Source of the DNA: Bradyrhizobium liaoningense
GTDB lineage: Bacteria; Pseudomonadota; Alphaproteobacteria; Rhizobiales; Xanthobacteraceae
Length of the DNA: 64,000 nucleotides
Assembly (NCBI RefSeq): GCF_018130785.1
Contig: NZ_JAFCJT010000006.1
Location: forward strand, 124,001-188,000
Reading direction: 5' to 3'
Shown: positions 50,345 through 59,047 of the stretch, in pieces
Layout of the letters: each line of letters begins with the position of its first letter
How positions within the stretch are numbered: the first letter of the stretch is position 1
The notes under the pieces: model-generated
Seen by the model: the letters and a program-made list of their open reading frames with translations, nothing else
Database searches by the model: none
Told to the model about the DNA's origin: nothing
Program-made: the position numbers and the translations under genes

Positions 50345-50977
50345 ATGCACGCACATCATGACCGCCTCAGGCTCGCTGTCGCCGACAGTCCGCAATCGGT
50401 CGCGCCGGCCGTATGCATCGACGCGTCCCACGATCTCGAAATCAGTCCATGTACGACCCAGCTGCGGCTGCTGGTCGCGGCGGGCTTCGCAATGACCCTG
50501 TTCAGTGCGAGCCTTGCCTTCGACTGGTGGGACGGTCTCGGCGACTACGATACGACCGTCGGCTATGCCGGCGTCGTGTTGTTCGGCCTGGTGACCAGCC
50601 GGCTGATCTGGCTGCTGCCCGCCGACCGGGGTCCGGTGGTGATCGTCACCCCCTATGGCATCCGCGACCTCCGCATCGGCAATGAATTTCTGCTGTGGGA
50701 CTCGATTGCGGAGATTTCGGCCGAGGAAGGCCGCGGGCACAAGGTGATCGTGCTGACGCTGACGCCGGCCTTGCAGCGGCAGCTCTGCACCGTCAGCACC
50801 TTGGCGCGCCGCGCGCAGGATGAACGGCAGAATGAACGGATTGTCATCCGCTCGGAGGGGTTGGCGACCGATTTTGATACACTGCTGCGCGCTTGCCGCG
50901 ATTGTCATGCTGCGCGCACCGCATTGCAGCAGGAAGATGAACACCGCGCGCAAGGCTTCGCCGTAGAAGCGTCATAA
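50345..50977 (+). CDS. STM3941-like membrane protein, copy 1
   Basis: 210 aa from ATG 50345 (GGGGGAAAAGC upstream). About 50 polar residues come first, then two membrane helices (LRLLVAAGFAMTLFSASLAF; YAGVVLFGLVTSRLIWLL), then a PH-like soluble domain starting PVVIVTPYGIRDLRIGNEFL. The layout and the GIRD...W.SI.EI pattern resemble the STM3941 family of unknown function. It is a clear paralogue of the 194-aa protein at 59048. It lies alone between tal-pgi and prkA. Confidence 0.7.
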   Translation: MHAHHDRLRLAVADSPQSVAPAVCIDASHDLEISPCTTQLRLLVAAGFAMTLFSASLAFDWWDGLGDYDTTVGYAGVVLFGLVTSRLIWLLPADRGPVVIVTPYGIRDLRIGNEFLLWDSIAEISAEEGRGHKVIVLTLTPALQRQLCTVSTLARRAQDERQNERIVIRSEGLATDFDTLLRACRDCHAARTALQQEDEHRAQGFAVEAS

Positions 50978-51216
50978 GATTGCCGCTCGCGGATCGCTCC
51001 ATGTTGCAGTGCCGGATGGGCTCATCCCCGGTAATGCCCGGATGTTGCGACCAAGTGACATTTTCTGGAAATGAGCGAAGATAGCTACAGATTCGCACAA
51101 ATTACAGGCATGTGCCTGTTCGTAACTCAGCGAGTGCCTACGTTGTGCGTTGCGTCGCGTTAGCACCCGGGTGTCCAATGATCGTCATGTGCTCACGCTG
51201 ATTCGAAACGGCCTGA

Positions 51217-51242
51217 GGAACGGTCCGGTAACTGCTTTCGTT
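51217..51242 (+). promoter_or_regulatory. EcfG-type promoter upstream of prkA
   Basis: GGAAC 51217-51221, 17 bp, CGTT 51239-51242: a perfect match to GGAAC-N16/17-CGTT. The -10 is 35 bp before the prkA ATG. The rest of the 50978-51276 gap shows no ORF or repeat. Confidence 0.68.
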
Positions 51243-51276
51243 TCAGCTTGTAGCGGAACTCACGCGGAGAGGGATC

Positions 51277-53220
51277 ATGTATAACGATTCTCTATTCAAC
51301 GCTTTCGCTAAGTCGTTCGAGGCGAGAAGCCAACACGACATGTCGATGGCGGAATATCTGGAATCGTGTCGAAGCGATCCCATGAAATACGCGAACGCGG
51401 CTGAACGGCTGCTAGCGGCGATCGGTGATCCTCAGACGATTGACACGGCCAAGGATACCCGCCTTGGCCGTATTTTTTTGAACCGAACGATCCGCACCTA
51501 TCCGGCCTTCGCCGGCTTCTACGGCATGGAAGAAACCATCGAGCGCATCGTCGGCTTCTTCCGTCACGCGGCTCAAGGTCTCGAAGAGCGCAAGCAGATC
51601 CTCTATCTGCTCGGCCCGGTCGGCGGTGGCAAATCCTCGCTCGCCGAGCGGCTCAAGTCGCTGATGGAAGTGCAGCCGATCTACGTGCTGAAAGCCGGCG
51701 ATGAACTCTCGCCCGTGTTCGAAAGCCCGCTCAGCCTGTTCGATCCCGATCATCTCGGACCGATGCTGGAAGAGAAGTACGGCATTCCGCGCCGGCGCCT
51801 CACCGGCCTGATGAGCCCGTGGTGCTACAAGCGGCTGGAAGCCTTCGGCGGCGACATTTCTCAGTTTCGTGTCGCAAAGATCCAGCCGTCGCGGCTGCGC
51901 CAGATCGCGGTCTCCAAGACCGAGCCTGGTGACGAGAACAACCAGGACATCTCGTCGCTGGTCGGCAAGGTCGATATCCGCAAGCTCGAGACCTACGCGC
52001 AGAACGATCCCGACGCCTACAGCTATTCCGGCGGCCTCAACCGCGCCAACCAGGGCATCCTTGAATTCGTCGAGATGTTCAAGGCGCCGATCAAGATGCT
52101 GCACCCGCTGCTCACCGCAACGCAGGAGGGCAATTACATCGGCACCGAGAATATCGGCGCGATCCCCTTCACCGGCGTGATCCTCGCCCACTCGAACGAG
52201 GCCGAGTGGTCGAGCTTCAAGGCCAACAAGAACAACGAGGCCTTCATCGACCGCATCTGCGTGATCAAGGTGCCGTACTGCCTCCGGGTCACCGAAGAGC
52301 AGAAAATCTACGAAAAGCTGATCCAGGGCTCGGAGCTGGCGGCCGCGCCGTGCGCGCCCTCGACGCTGGAGACGCTGGCGCGGTTCTCGGTGATGTCGCG
52401 CCTGCGCAAGCACGAGAACTCCACGCTGTTCGGCAAGATGCGGGTCTATGACGGCGAGAGCCTGAAGGAATCCGATCCGAAGGCACGGAGCGTCCAGGAA
52501 TATCGCGATGCCGCCGGCGTCGACGAGGGCATGGACGGCGTCTCCACGCGCTTTGCCTTCAAGATCCTGGCTGCGACCTTCAACCACGATCCGCAGGAAG
52601 TCGCCGCCGACGCCGTGCATCTGATGTACGCGCTGGAGCAGTCGATCCGCCGCGAGCAGCTCCCGGAGGAAGTCGAGAAGCGCTATCTCGAATTCATCAA
52701 GGCGGAGCTGGCGCCGCGCTACGCCGAGTTCATCGGCAACGAGATCCAGAAGGCCTATCTCGAATCCTACTCGGATTACGGCCAGAATCTGTTCGACCGC
52801 TACGTCGACTACGCCGATGCCTGGATCGAGGATCAGGACTTCAAGGATCCGGACACCGGCCAGCTGCTCGATCGCGAGCTTTTGAACCAGGAACTGACGA
52901 AAATCGAGAAGCCGGCGGGCATCGCCAACCCCAAGGACTTCCGCAACGAGGTCGTCAAATTCTCGTTACGGTCGCGGGCCCAGAACGGTGGCAAAAATCC
53001 GACCTGGACGTCCTACGAGAAGATTCGCGACGTGATCGAAAAGCGGATATTCTCCCAGGTCGAGGACCTGCTTCCGGTCATCTCCTTCGGGTCGAAGAAG
53101 GACGGCGAGACGGAGAAGAAGCACGGCGAGTTCGTCGCACGCATGGTGGAGCGAGGCTACACCGAGCGTCAGGTTCGCCGGCTCGTCGAATGGTACATGC
53201 GTGTGAAGCAGGCCGGTTGA
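51277..53220 (+). CDS. prkA: Serine protein kinase PrkA (YeaG)
   Basis: 647 aa, full length. The AAA+ module has Walker A LLGPVGGGKSSLAERLKSL (about residues 110-127), and the C-terminal PrkA kinase-like domain ends YTERQVRRLVEWYMRVKQA. MSMAEYLESCRSDPMKYANA is the conserved N-terminus. The E. coli homologue YeaG is expressed in stationary phase and nitrogen starvation. The start follows GGAGAGGG. It is first in the prkA-yeaH-spoVR operon, under an EcfG-type promoter. Confidence 0.95.
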   Translation: MYNDSLFNAFAKSFEARSQHDMSMAEYLESCRSDPMKYANAAERLLAAIGDPQTIDTAKDTRLGRIFLNRTIRTYPAFAGFYGMEETIERIVGFFRHAAQGLEERKQILYLLGPVGGGKSSLAERLKSLMEVQPIYVLKAGDELSPVFESPLSLFDPDHLGPMLEEKYGIPRRRLTGLMSPWCYKRLEAFGGDISQFRVAKIQPSRLRQIAVSKTEPGDENNQDISSLVGKVDIRKLETYAQNDPDAYSYSGGLNRANQGILEFVEMFKAPIKMLHPLLTATQEGNYIGTENIGAIPFTGVILAHSNEAEWSSFKANKNNEAFIDRICVIKVPYCLRVTEEQKIYEKLIQGSELAAAPCAPSTLETLARFSVMSRLRKHENSTLFGKMRVYDGESLKESDPKARSVQEYRDAAGVDEGMDGVSTRFAFKILAATFNHDPQEVAADAVHLMYALEQSIRREQLPEEVEKRYLEFIKAELAPRYAEFIGNEIQKAYLESYSDYGQNLFDRYVDYADAWIEDQDFKDPDTGQLLDRELLNQELTKIEKPAGIANPKDFRNEVVKFSLRSRAQNGGKNPTWTSYEKIRDVIEKRIFSQVEDLLPVISFGSKKDGETEKKHGEFVARMVERGYTERQVRRLVEWYMRVKQAG

Positions 53221-53233
53221 GGCGGATGGAAAA

Positions 53234-54517
53234 GTGCCCATTCACATTATTGACAGGCGCCTGAATCCAGGCGGCAAGAGTCTTGAGAACCGGCAGCGGT
53301 TCTTGCGTCGGGCCAAATCCCTGGTGCAGGGCGCCGTCAAGAAGACCTCGCAGGAACGCGACATCAAGGACGTCCTGGAGGGTGGCGAGGTCACGATACC
53401 GCTCGACGGCATGCACGAGCCGCGTTTCCGCCGTGAAGGCGGAACGCGCGACATGGTATTGCCCGGGAACAAGAAGTTCATCGAGGGCGACTACCTCCAG
53501 CGGTCTGGCCAGGGCAGCGCCAAGGATTCCGGTCCTGGCGAAGGCGACAGCGAGGACGCCTTCCGCTTCGTCCTGAGCCGCGACGAGTTCGTGGATCTGT
53601 TCCTCGATGACCTCGAGCTGCCGGATCTTGCCAAGCGCAAGATCGCGCAGACCGAGAGCGAGGGCATCCAGCGCGCCGGCTACACCACGGCCGGCTCGCC
53701 CGCCAACATCTCGGTCAGCCGGACGGTGAAGCTCGCGCTTGCGCGTCGCATCGCGCTCAAGCGTCCCCGCAAGGACGAGATCGAAGAGCTGGAAGCCGCG
53801 ATCGCCGCATGCACCGACGAGGACGAGCGTGTGGTGCTGCTCGCCCAGCTCGAAAAGCTGAAGGCGAAGACCAAGCGGATTCCCTTCATCGATCCCCTGG
53901 ACATCCGCTATCGCCGCTTCGAGACCGTGCCCAAGCCCGTCGCGCAGGCGGTGATGTTCTGCCTGATGGACGTGTCCGGCTCGATGTCCGAGCACATGAA
54001 GGATCTGGCCAAGCGTTTCTACATGCTGCTCTACGTGTTCCTGAAGCGCCGCTACAAGCATGTCGAGATCGTCTTCATCCGCCACACCGACCGCGCCGAG
54101 GAGGTGGACGAGCAGACCTTCTTCTACGGTCCGGCCTCGGGCGGCACGCTGGTCTCCAGCGCGCTCCACGCGATGCATGAGATCGTGCGCGAGCGCTTCA
54201 ACCCGTCGGACTGGAACATCTACGCCGCGCAAGCCTCCGACGGCGACAATTCCTATTCCGACGGCGAGCTCACGGGCATGCTGCTGACCGACAAGATCCT
54301 GCCGGTCTGCCAGTTCTTTGCCTATCTCGAGGTCGGGGAGGCCGGCGGCAGCGCCTTCGATCTCTCCGACTCCTCGCTCTGGACCCTCTACGACCGGCTG
54401 CGCAACAGCGGCGCACCGCTCTCGATGCGCAAGGTCAGCGAGCGCAGCGAGATCTTCCCCGTGTTCCACGATCTGTTCCAGCGCCGCGAAACTTCCCAGG
54501 AGAAAGCCGCTCCATGA
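53234..54517 (+). CDS. yeaH: YeaH/YhbH family protein (DUF444)
   Basis: 427 aa from GTG 53234. Starts HIIDRRLNPGGKSLENRQRF, the family signature. A VWA-type MIDAS motif is visible: FCLMDVSGSMSEHMKDLAKR with HTDRAEEVDE and GPASGGTLVSSAL. It is thought to act with PrkA and SpoVR in stress, but its biochemical role is not established. It is 13 bp after prkA and overlaps spoVR by ATGA. Confidence 0.94.
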   Translation: MPIHIIDRRLNPGGKSLENRQRFLRRAKSLVQGAVKKTSQERDIKDVLEGGEVTIPLDGMHEPRFRREGGTRDMVLPGNKKFIEGDYLQRSGQGSAKDSGPGEGDSEDAFRFVLSRDEFVDLFLDDLELPDLAKRKIAQTESEGIQRAGYTTAGSPANISVSRTVKLALARRIALKRPRKDEIEELEAAIAACTDEDERVVLLAQLEKLKAKTKRIPFIDPLDIRYRRFETVPKPVAQAVMFCLMDVSGSMSEHMKDLAKRFYMLLYVFLKRRYKHVEIVFIRHTDRAEEVDEQTFFYGPASGGTLVSSALHAMHEIVRERFNPSDWNIYAAQASDGDNSYSDGELTGMLLTDKILPVCQFFAYLEVGEAGGSAFDLSDSSLWTLYDRLRNSGAPLSMRKVSERSEIFPVFHDLFQRRETSQEKAAP

Positions 54518-56049
54518 CGGAACGCTTGTTCGAAGGCGCCGATTGGGATTTCCACACCTTGCAGCGCATCACGGATGCCTGCGAGGAGGTGGCGACGAAG
54601 GATCTCGGGCTCGACGTCTACCCGAACCAGATCGAGGTCATCACCGCCGAGCAGATGCTGGATGCGTACTCGTCGGTCGGCATGCCGCTGTTCTACAAGC
54701 ACTGGTCGTTCGGCAAGCACTTTGCGTTCCACGAGGCGTCCTACCGCAAGGGCCTGATGGGGCTTGCCTATGAGATCGTGATCAACTCCTCGCCCTGCAT
54801 CTCCTATCTGATGGAGGAGAACACGGCGACGATGCAGACGCTGGTGATCGCCCACGCCGCCTTCGGCCACAACCACTTCTTCAAGAACAACTATCTGTTC
54901 AAGCAGTGGACCGACGCCGACGGCATTCTGGACTATCTCGACTTTGCCAAGAACTACGTGATGAGCTGCGAGGAGCGCTACGGCCGCGTCGAGGTCGAGC
55001 GCACCTTGGATGCCGCGCATGCGCTGATGTCGCACGGCATCGACCGCTATCCCGGCAAGAAGAAGCTGGATTTGCGCGCCGAGGAGAAGCGGGCAGGGCG
55101 CCGCCGTCAGCACGAGGAGGAGGTCTTCAACGACCTCTGGCGCACCGTGCCGAAGGGGGCGTCGAAGACCCGCTCCGCGCTCAGCATCGAGCGCCGCCGC
55201 AAGCTGCTTGGCCTGCCGCAGGAAAACCTGCTCTATTTCCTTGAGAAGAGCGCGCCGCGGCTGGCGCCCTGGCAGCGCGAGCTTTTGCGCATCGTCCGCC
55301 ACATCGCGCAATATTTCTATCCGCAGAGCCAGACCAAGGTGATGAACGAGGGGACGGCGACCTACGTCCACTATCGCATCATGACAAAGCTGCATCAGCA
55401 GGGCCGCATCACCGACGGCAACTTCCTCGAATTCCTGCAATCGCACACCAACGTGGTATTCCAGCCCGAGTTCGACGATCCGCGCTTCTCCGGGTTCAAT
55501 CCCTATGCGCTCGGCTTTGCCGTGATGCAGGACATCGAGCGCATCGTCACCAGGCCGGAAGACGAGGACCGCGAGTGGTTCCCCGACATTGCCGGCAAGA
55601 ACGACGTGATGGGCGTGTTGCGCGACGTCTGGGCCAACTACCGCGATGAAAGCTTCATTGCGCAGTTCCTGAGCCCGAAGCTGATGCGGCACTTCCGCAT
55701 GTTCCACCTGCACGACGATCCCGAGGAGCGCGCCGGCATCCGGGTCGATGCCATTCACGACGATCGCGGCTTCCGCCGGGTGCGGCGCGAGCTGGCGCGG
55801 CAGCATGATGTCGGCTTCATCGATGCCAACATCGAAGTGGTCGACGTCGATCTCTCCGGCGACCGCCGGCTGATCCTGCATCACCACGTCATCAAGGGCT
55901 CGCAGCTCAACGAGACCGACGCCAAGCGCGTGCTCCAGCACCTCGCCGATCTCTGGACCTACGACGTCTCACTGATCGAGGTCGATGCCAACGACAAGGT
56001 CTTGCGCGAATATGTCGTAAGCCCGCGTCCGATAACGGCAGCGGCTTGA
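54514..56049 (+). CDS. spoVR: SpoVR family protein (YcgB)
   Basis: 511 aa. Family segments: ITAEQMLDAYSSVGMPLFYK, HWSFGKHFAFHEASYRKGLM, YEIVINSSPCISYLMEENT and QSQTKVMNEGTATYVHYRIM. The YLMEEN and HE/NE-type motifs are constant in the family, whose mechanism is unknown. The gene overlaps yeaH by four bases, confirming the three-gene unit seen across proteobacteria (yeaG-yeaH-ycgB). Confidence 0.95.
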   Translation: MTERLFEGADWDFHTLQRITDACEEVATKDLGLDVYPNQIEVITAEQMLDAYSSVGMPLFYKHWSFGKHFAFHEASYRKGLMGLAYEIVINSSPCISYLMEENTATMQTLVIAHAAFGHNHFFKNNYLFKQWTDADGILDYLDFAKNYVMSCEERYGRVEVERTLDAAHALMSHGIDRYPGKKKLDLRAEEKRAGRRRQHEEEVFNDLWRTVPKGASKTRSALSIERRRKLLGLPQENLLYFLEKSAPRLAPWQRELLRIVRHIAQYFYPQSQTKVMNEGTATYVHYRIMTKLHQQGRITDGNFLEFLQSHTNVVFQPEFDDPRFSGFNPYALGFAVMQDIERIVTRPEDEDREWFPDIAGKNDVMGVLRDVWANYRDESFIAQFLSPKLMRHFRMFHLHDDPEERAGIRVDAIHDDRGFRRVRRELARQHDVGFIDANIEVVDVDLSGDRRLILHHHVIKGSQLNETDAKRVLQHLADLWTYDVSLIEVDANDKVLREYVVSPRPITAAA

Positions 56050-56170
56050 GGCAGGCTGGCAAGCGAAGCAATACTGCGAGATGCGCGTTGATGTGCCCTC
56101 GCCCCTTGTGGGAGAGCGCAGCGACGCCGGTAAACACAAGCTCATTGGGTGAGGCGTATCTCTCCGCACC

Positions 56171-56611
56171 TTAAGCCGATCGCTTCTTTGTGGGCTTCTT
56201 CTTGGACGCATTCAGCTCCACCGCCGCGCGAACGAGCGTCTTCAACGCCTTCTCGTTGATCTTTTCGCCTTCGCGAATGTCGATCGCGCGCCGTACGTTT
56301 CCCTCGAGGCTCGAATTGAACAGGCCGGACGGGTCGTCCAGCGCCGCACCCTTGGCAAAAGTCAGCTTCACGACGGCCTTGTAGGTCTCGCCGGTGCAGA
56401 TGATGCCGTCGTGCTCCCACACGGGAACGCCGCGCCATTTCCATTCCTCGACGACATCAGGATCGGCCTCCTTGATCAGGCCGCGGACTCGCCCCAGCAT
56501 CTCGCCGCGCCAGTCGCCGAGCTCCTTGATCCTGCCGTCGATCATCCTGGATGGCGAAGCGCTGTCCGTCCTGGTCGCGCTGTTTGTCTTCGCGGTCACA
56601 GCCTTCTTCAT
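56171..56611 (-). CDS. DUF1801 domain-containing protein
   Basis: 146 aa from ATG 56611 (AGAGGCG upstream). The start is Lys/Thr-rich, the core is LIKEADPDVVEEWKWRGVPV, then WEHDGIICTGETYKAVVKLT and FAKGAALDDPSGLFNSSLEG, which is the YdhG/DUF1801 signature. The C-terminus is strongly basic (KKKPTKKRSA). The function is not established. It is the last of four minus-strand genes running from the ArsR gene; the preceding small membrane gene ends 4 bp upstream. Confidence 0.85.
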   Translation of the reverse strand: MKKAVTAKTNSATRTDSASPSRMIDGRIKELGDWRGEMLGRVRGLIKEADPDVVEEWKWRGVPVWEHDGIICTGETYKAVVKLTFAKGAALDDPSGLFNSSLEGNVRRAIDIREGEKINEKALKTLVRAAVELNASKKKPTKKRSA

Positions 56612-56615
56612 ACGA

Positions 56616-56834
56616 TCACGCCTCTTGCCGCGCGCCGCTGCGACGGCTGACATAGGGCAGCGCGAACATGTAGAGCCCGGTCGCGAGCAACGGAATCAGC
56701 GGGACGAATGCCAGCAGCCCGATCCACGTGGCCTGGATTTGTAGCGTCAGGGCAACAATGTTCGCGATCACGGCGAGCGTGAAAGCGATGGACAGCCAGC
56801 GATGGATTTGTCGAACCCACATATTCCCGGTCAA
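56616..56834 (-). CDS. 72-aa two-helix membrane protein
   Basis: TTG 56834 is chosen because AGGAGG lies 6 bp upstream; the product starts MTGNMWVRQIHRWLSIAFTL. Two hydrophobic helices (SIAFTLAVIANIVALTL and WIGLLAFVPLIPLLATGLYM) are joined by a short loop. I recall similar small inner-membrane proteins next to SRPBCC/ArsR genes in rhizobia but cannot name a family. It lies 44 bp downstream of the SRPBCC gene on the same strand. Confidence 0.7.
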   Translation of the reverse strand: MTGNMWVRQIHRWLSIAFTLAVIANIVALTLQIQATWIGLLAFVPLIPLLATGLYMFALPYVSRRSGARQEA

Positions 56835-56878
56835 TGAAACCTCCTCTTGAGATGATCGAATGAAGGCCGGCGAGGGAC

Positions 56879-57310
56879 CTAGTCAGCCCGCGCCAGCACC
56901 TCGTCCAGCTTGGCGAAAAACTGCTTCCAGCCGGCATGCGCGCCGCCATAGGCCTGCTTCTGCGTCGGGCTGAAGCCCGCCTGCTCGACGCGCAAATGCG
57001 TGCCCGCATTCGTCGGTGTCAGCGTGAAGGTCACCACGCTCTTCAGATCGAACGCGGCGTCCTCATGCGAGAAATTCCAGGTATAGGCGAGCGCGCGTTG
57101 CGGCTCGATGGTGAGGACCTCGCAATCCAGCACGCCGCCCCATTCGCCGCGGAGATTGAAGCGATGACCGACGACCGGCTTGAAGTCGTTCTTCATCAGC
57201 CATTCCTCGATCAGATGCGGCTGCGTCAGCGCGCGCCAGATCCGCTCGGTCGGAAAGGCAAATTCGCGCTCGATCACCACGGAGCGCATCTCGGCGGCAG
57301 CTTCGGTCAT
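56879..57310 (-). CDS. SRPBCC/AHSA1-like domain protein
   Basis: 143 aa. The fold signature VVIEREFAFPTERIWRALTQ, then LIEEWLMKNDF, RFNLRGEWGGVLDCEVL and AYTWNFSHEDAAFDLKSVVT, identifies a START/AHA1-like ligand-binding protein. These bind hydrophobic ligands or act as chaperone activators. Its start overlaps the ArsR gene stop by ATGA (57307-57310), a very common regulator-SRPBCC pairing. Confidence 0.9.
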   Translation of the reverse strand: MTEAAAEMRSVVIEREFAFPTERIWRALTQPHLIEEWLMKNDFKPVVGHRFNLRGEWGGVLDCEVLTIEPQRALAYTWNFSHEDAAFDLKSVVTFTLTPTNAGTHLRVEQAGFSPTQKQAYGGAHAGWKQFFAKLDEVLARAD

Positions 57311-57630
57311 TGGTCCATCCTCTTCAGGAGATCGTCGAGAGCATCGAGCCGGTTCTGCCAGAAGCCGGCCATCTGGCCGGTCCAGTCGATCAGCGGATTC
57401 AGCGCGCCGGGCTGCGCGCGGTAATGGGTCTGGCGCCCTTCATGGCGGTCGCGCACCAGCCCTGCGAGCTTCAGCGCGCCGAGATGTTTCGAGACCGCCG
57501 GCTGGGAAACGCCTGATGTCGCGGTCAGTGCCCCGACCGTCTGCTCGCCCTCCCGGCACAGCCGCTCGAAGATCGCCCGCCGGGTGGGATCGGCGAGCGT
57601 CCTGAACAGAAGATCGTGCGCGGCGGACAT
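57307..57630 (-). CDS. ArsR-family transcriptional regulator
   Basis: 107 aa from ATG 57630 (a TTG at 57648 lies inside operator 1). Winged-helix core: LFRTLADPTRRAIFERLCRE, VGALTATSGVSQPAVSKHLG (recognition helix), LVRDRHEGRQTHYRAQPGAL. There is no metal-binding ELCVCDL motif, so it belongs to the SRPBCC-linked, not arsenic, branch. Two palindromes directly upstream are its likely operators, implying autorepression of the ArsR/SRPBCC unit. Confidence 0.92.
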   Translation of the reverse strand: MSAAHDLLFRTLADPTRRAIFERLCREGEQTVGALTATSGVSQPAVSKHLGALKLAGLVRDRHEGRQTHYRAQPGALNPLIDWTGQMAGFWQNRLDALDDLLKRMDQ

Positions 57631-57638
57631 ATGAGATC

Positions 57639-57682
57639 CATAACCCAAAAGTTATGGATAAACTCATAACCGTAGAGTTATG
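57639..57682 (-). promoter_or_regulatory. Tandem operator palindromes upstream of the ArsR gene
   Basis: CATAAC-CCAAAA-GTTATG (57639-57656) and CATAAC-CGTAGA-GTTATG (57665-57682): identical 6-bp arms and 6-bp spacers, centres 26 bp apart. The first lies 9 bp before the ATG. Two dimers of the ArsR protein could bind on nearly the same DNA face. Confidence 0.75.
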
Positions 57683-57729
57683 GGTAAGTCAAGTGCGATG
57701 GGGGAATGTGGCGCTCGCTGCGCGCAGCT

Positions 57730-58179
57730 CTAAGGCCGCAGGTAGAGATAGCCCTGCGACTGGAGCTCGGCCAAACGGACCACGCCGCCTTTCTCCGCGC
57801 TGACGAAACCCGGCAGCAAATCCGTCAGGGTGACGTTCTGTGCCTTCATCGTGTTGGCGCACGCCGCGAGCTCGACACCGTCCTTGGAGAAATCGCCGAC
57901 GCGTTTGCTGACGTCGGGGTTGGCCTGCGCCCGGTGAAACGCCTTCAGTGCCGGCCCGTGGATCACCAGCGCGATGGCCACATGATCGGGGCCGCCGACG
58001 CCGTCAATGTGGTTCTGGATGTTGCCGAGCACGAAATTGACCTTCTCGGCGTCGCTGAGGTGATAGACGACCTTGAGCTTGTTGCCGGCGCTGGCTTCCG
58101 TCGCGGCCTTCGCGCTGGAGACGCCAAGCGCCGCGCCCACGGCCGAAGCGACGCTCCACAAGATGTTCCGGCGGTTCAT
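57730..58179 (-). CDS. DsrE-like family protein with signal peptide
   Basis: 149 aa. The N-terminus MNRRNILWSVASAVGAALGV ending SSAKA looks like an export signal (twin-Arg-like RR). The mature part, KVVYHLSDAEKVNFVLGNIQ, HVAIALVIHGPALKAF, FSKDGVELAACANTMKAQN, is the DsrE/DsrF-like fold with the conserved Cys in AACANTM. Family members handle sulfur relay; periplasmic single-domain versions have unknown substrates. It stands alone, with the next gene 39 bp upstream. Confidence 0.82.
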   Translation of the reverse strand: MNRRNILWSVASAVGAALGVSSAKAATEASAGNKLKVVYHLSDAEKVNFVLGNIQNHIDGVGGPDHVAIALVIHGPALKAFHRAQANPDVSKRVGDFSKDGVELAACANTMKAQNVTLTDLLPGFVSAEKGGVVRLAELQSQGYLYLRP

Positions 58180-58218
58180 GCGATCTCCCTCGACTGGCCT
58201 GATTTCCGCCGACGCATA

Positions 58219-58839
58219 TCACTTGTGACGCAGCGCGGCGAGTTCCTTGCGGTCCGTCGCCAGCGGGGCGCATTCGCTGTTGTCGGTGCGGTCGAGGCGG
58301 AAAATCCCGTCGTCGACACCAGCCATCAGCGACTCCTCGGCTTCGCTATCCGGCTTGTCGTTCTGCCAGACCCTGATCCTTTCGAGCCGCACGATGGCCG
58401 ACTTGTCGTCTTTCGCGAGCGCCACGCCGATGCTGCCGCCTTCGCAATCGATGCCGCAGCCGAGGCGGATTTCGTTGCCATCTTTGGTGAACACCACTTG
58501 GCTACAGGACCCGCCGGACCTGAAATCGCCGGAGCGATGGCGATATCTGAAGCCGAGCCGGAAGGAATTGTGGAGCTGCTTGTCCTCGTTGTCGTATTCC
58601 GCCGAGACCAGCAGCTTCATCGAGGCGACCTTCTGCTTCGGGTGCCGGGCCAGATGTTCGGCATCGTAGCGGCGGACGAAGCAGGCATAGGCCTTGCTGC
58701 CGGGCGGGCCCGCATACATCCGCGCATTGAAGGTTTCGGCCTCGGCCTTGCTCGCCTCGCGGATATCGTCGCCTTCCTCGGCGCGGGCGGCGCCGACGAG
58801 CGCGGCAAGAACAAGCGGAAGGATAACGGCAAGCTTCAT
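58219..58839 (-). CDS. Hypothetical periplasmic protein
   Basis: 206 aa from ATG 58839 (GGAAGG upstream). Signal peptide MKLAVILPLVLAALVGAARA cut before EEGDD. The mature protein has Cys residues spaced for disulfides (ACFVRRYDAEHLARHPKQKV; GGSCSQVVF; LGCGIDCEGGS; SECAPL). No enzyme motif recognised. The region around residues 120-180 reads like a beta-rich ligand-binding fold. The function is unknown. Confidence 0.72.
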   Translation of the reverse strand: MKLAVILPLVLAALVGAARAEEGDDIREASKAEAETFNARMYAGPPGSKAYACFVRRYDAEHLARHPKQKVASMKLLVSAEYDNEDKQLHNSFRLGFRYRHRSGDFRSGGSCSQVVFTKDGNEIRLGCGIDCEGGSIGVALAKDDKSAIVRLERIRVWQNDKPDSEAEESLMAGVDDGIFRLDRTDNSECAPLATDRKELAALRHK

Positions 58840-59047
58840 GATCGCACCCGCGCGAGAGGTGTTGAGGCCCGCGTCGAGACGGCAGGGGGCCCAGCTGGCG
58901 GTTGGTCGCAAGCCGAACGCGACGCGTTCAAGCGCGAATGCCTCGCAATCCTGCGGGCAGCCTCGCGCAAGGTTCCAGTCCTAGTATTTTAGAAGGAGAG
59001 GCGTTCATAAACCACAAGTTGTCGCAAATGGCTGGTGGCGGTCGAAA

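Noticed and set aside
50211..50495. 94-aa plus-strand frame before the STM3941-like gene
   Set aside because: It overlaps the better supported gene at 50345 in another frame and has Arg/Ser-rich shadow composition.
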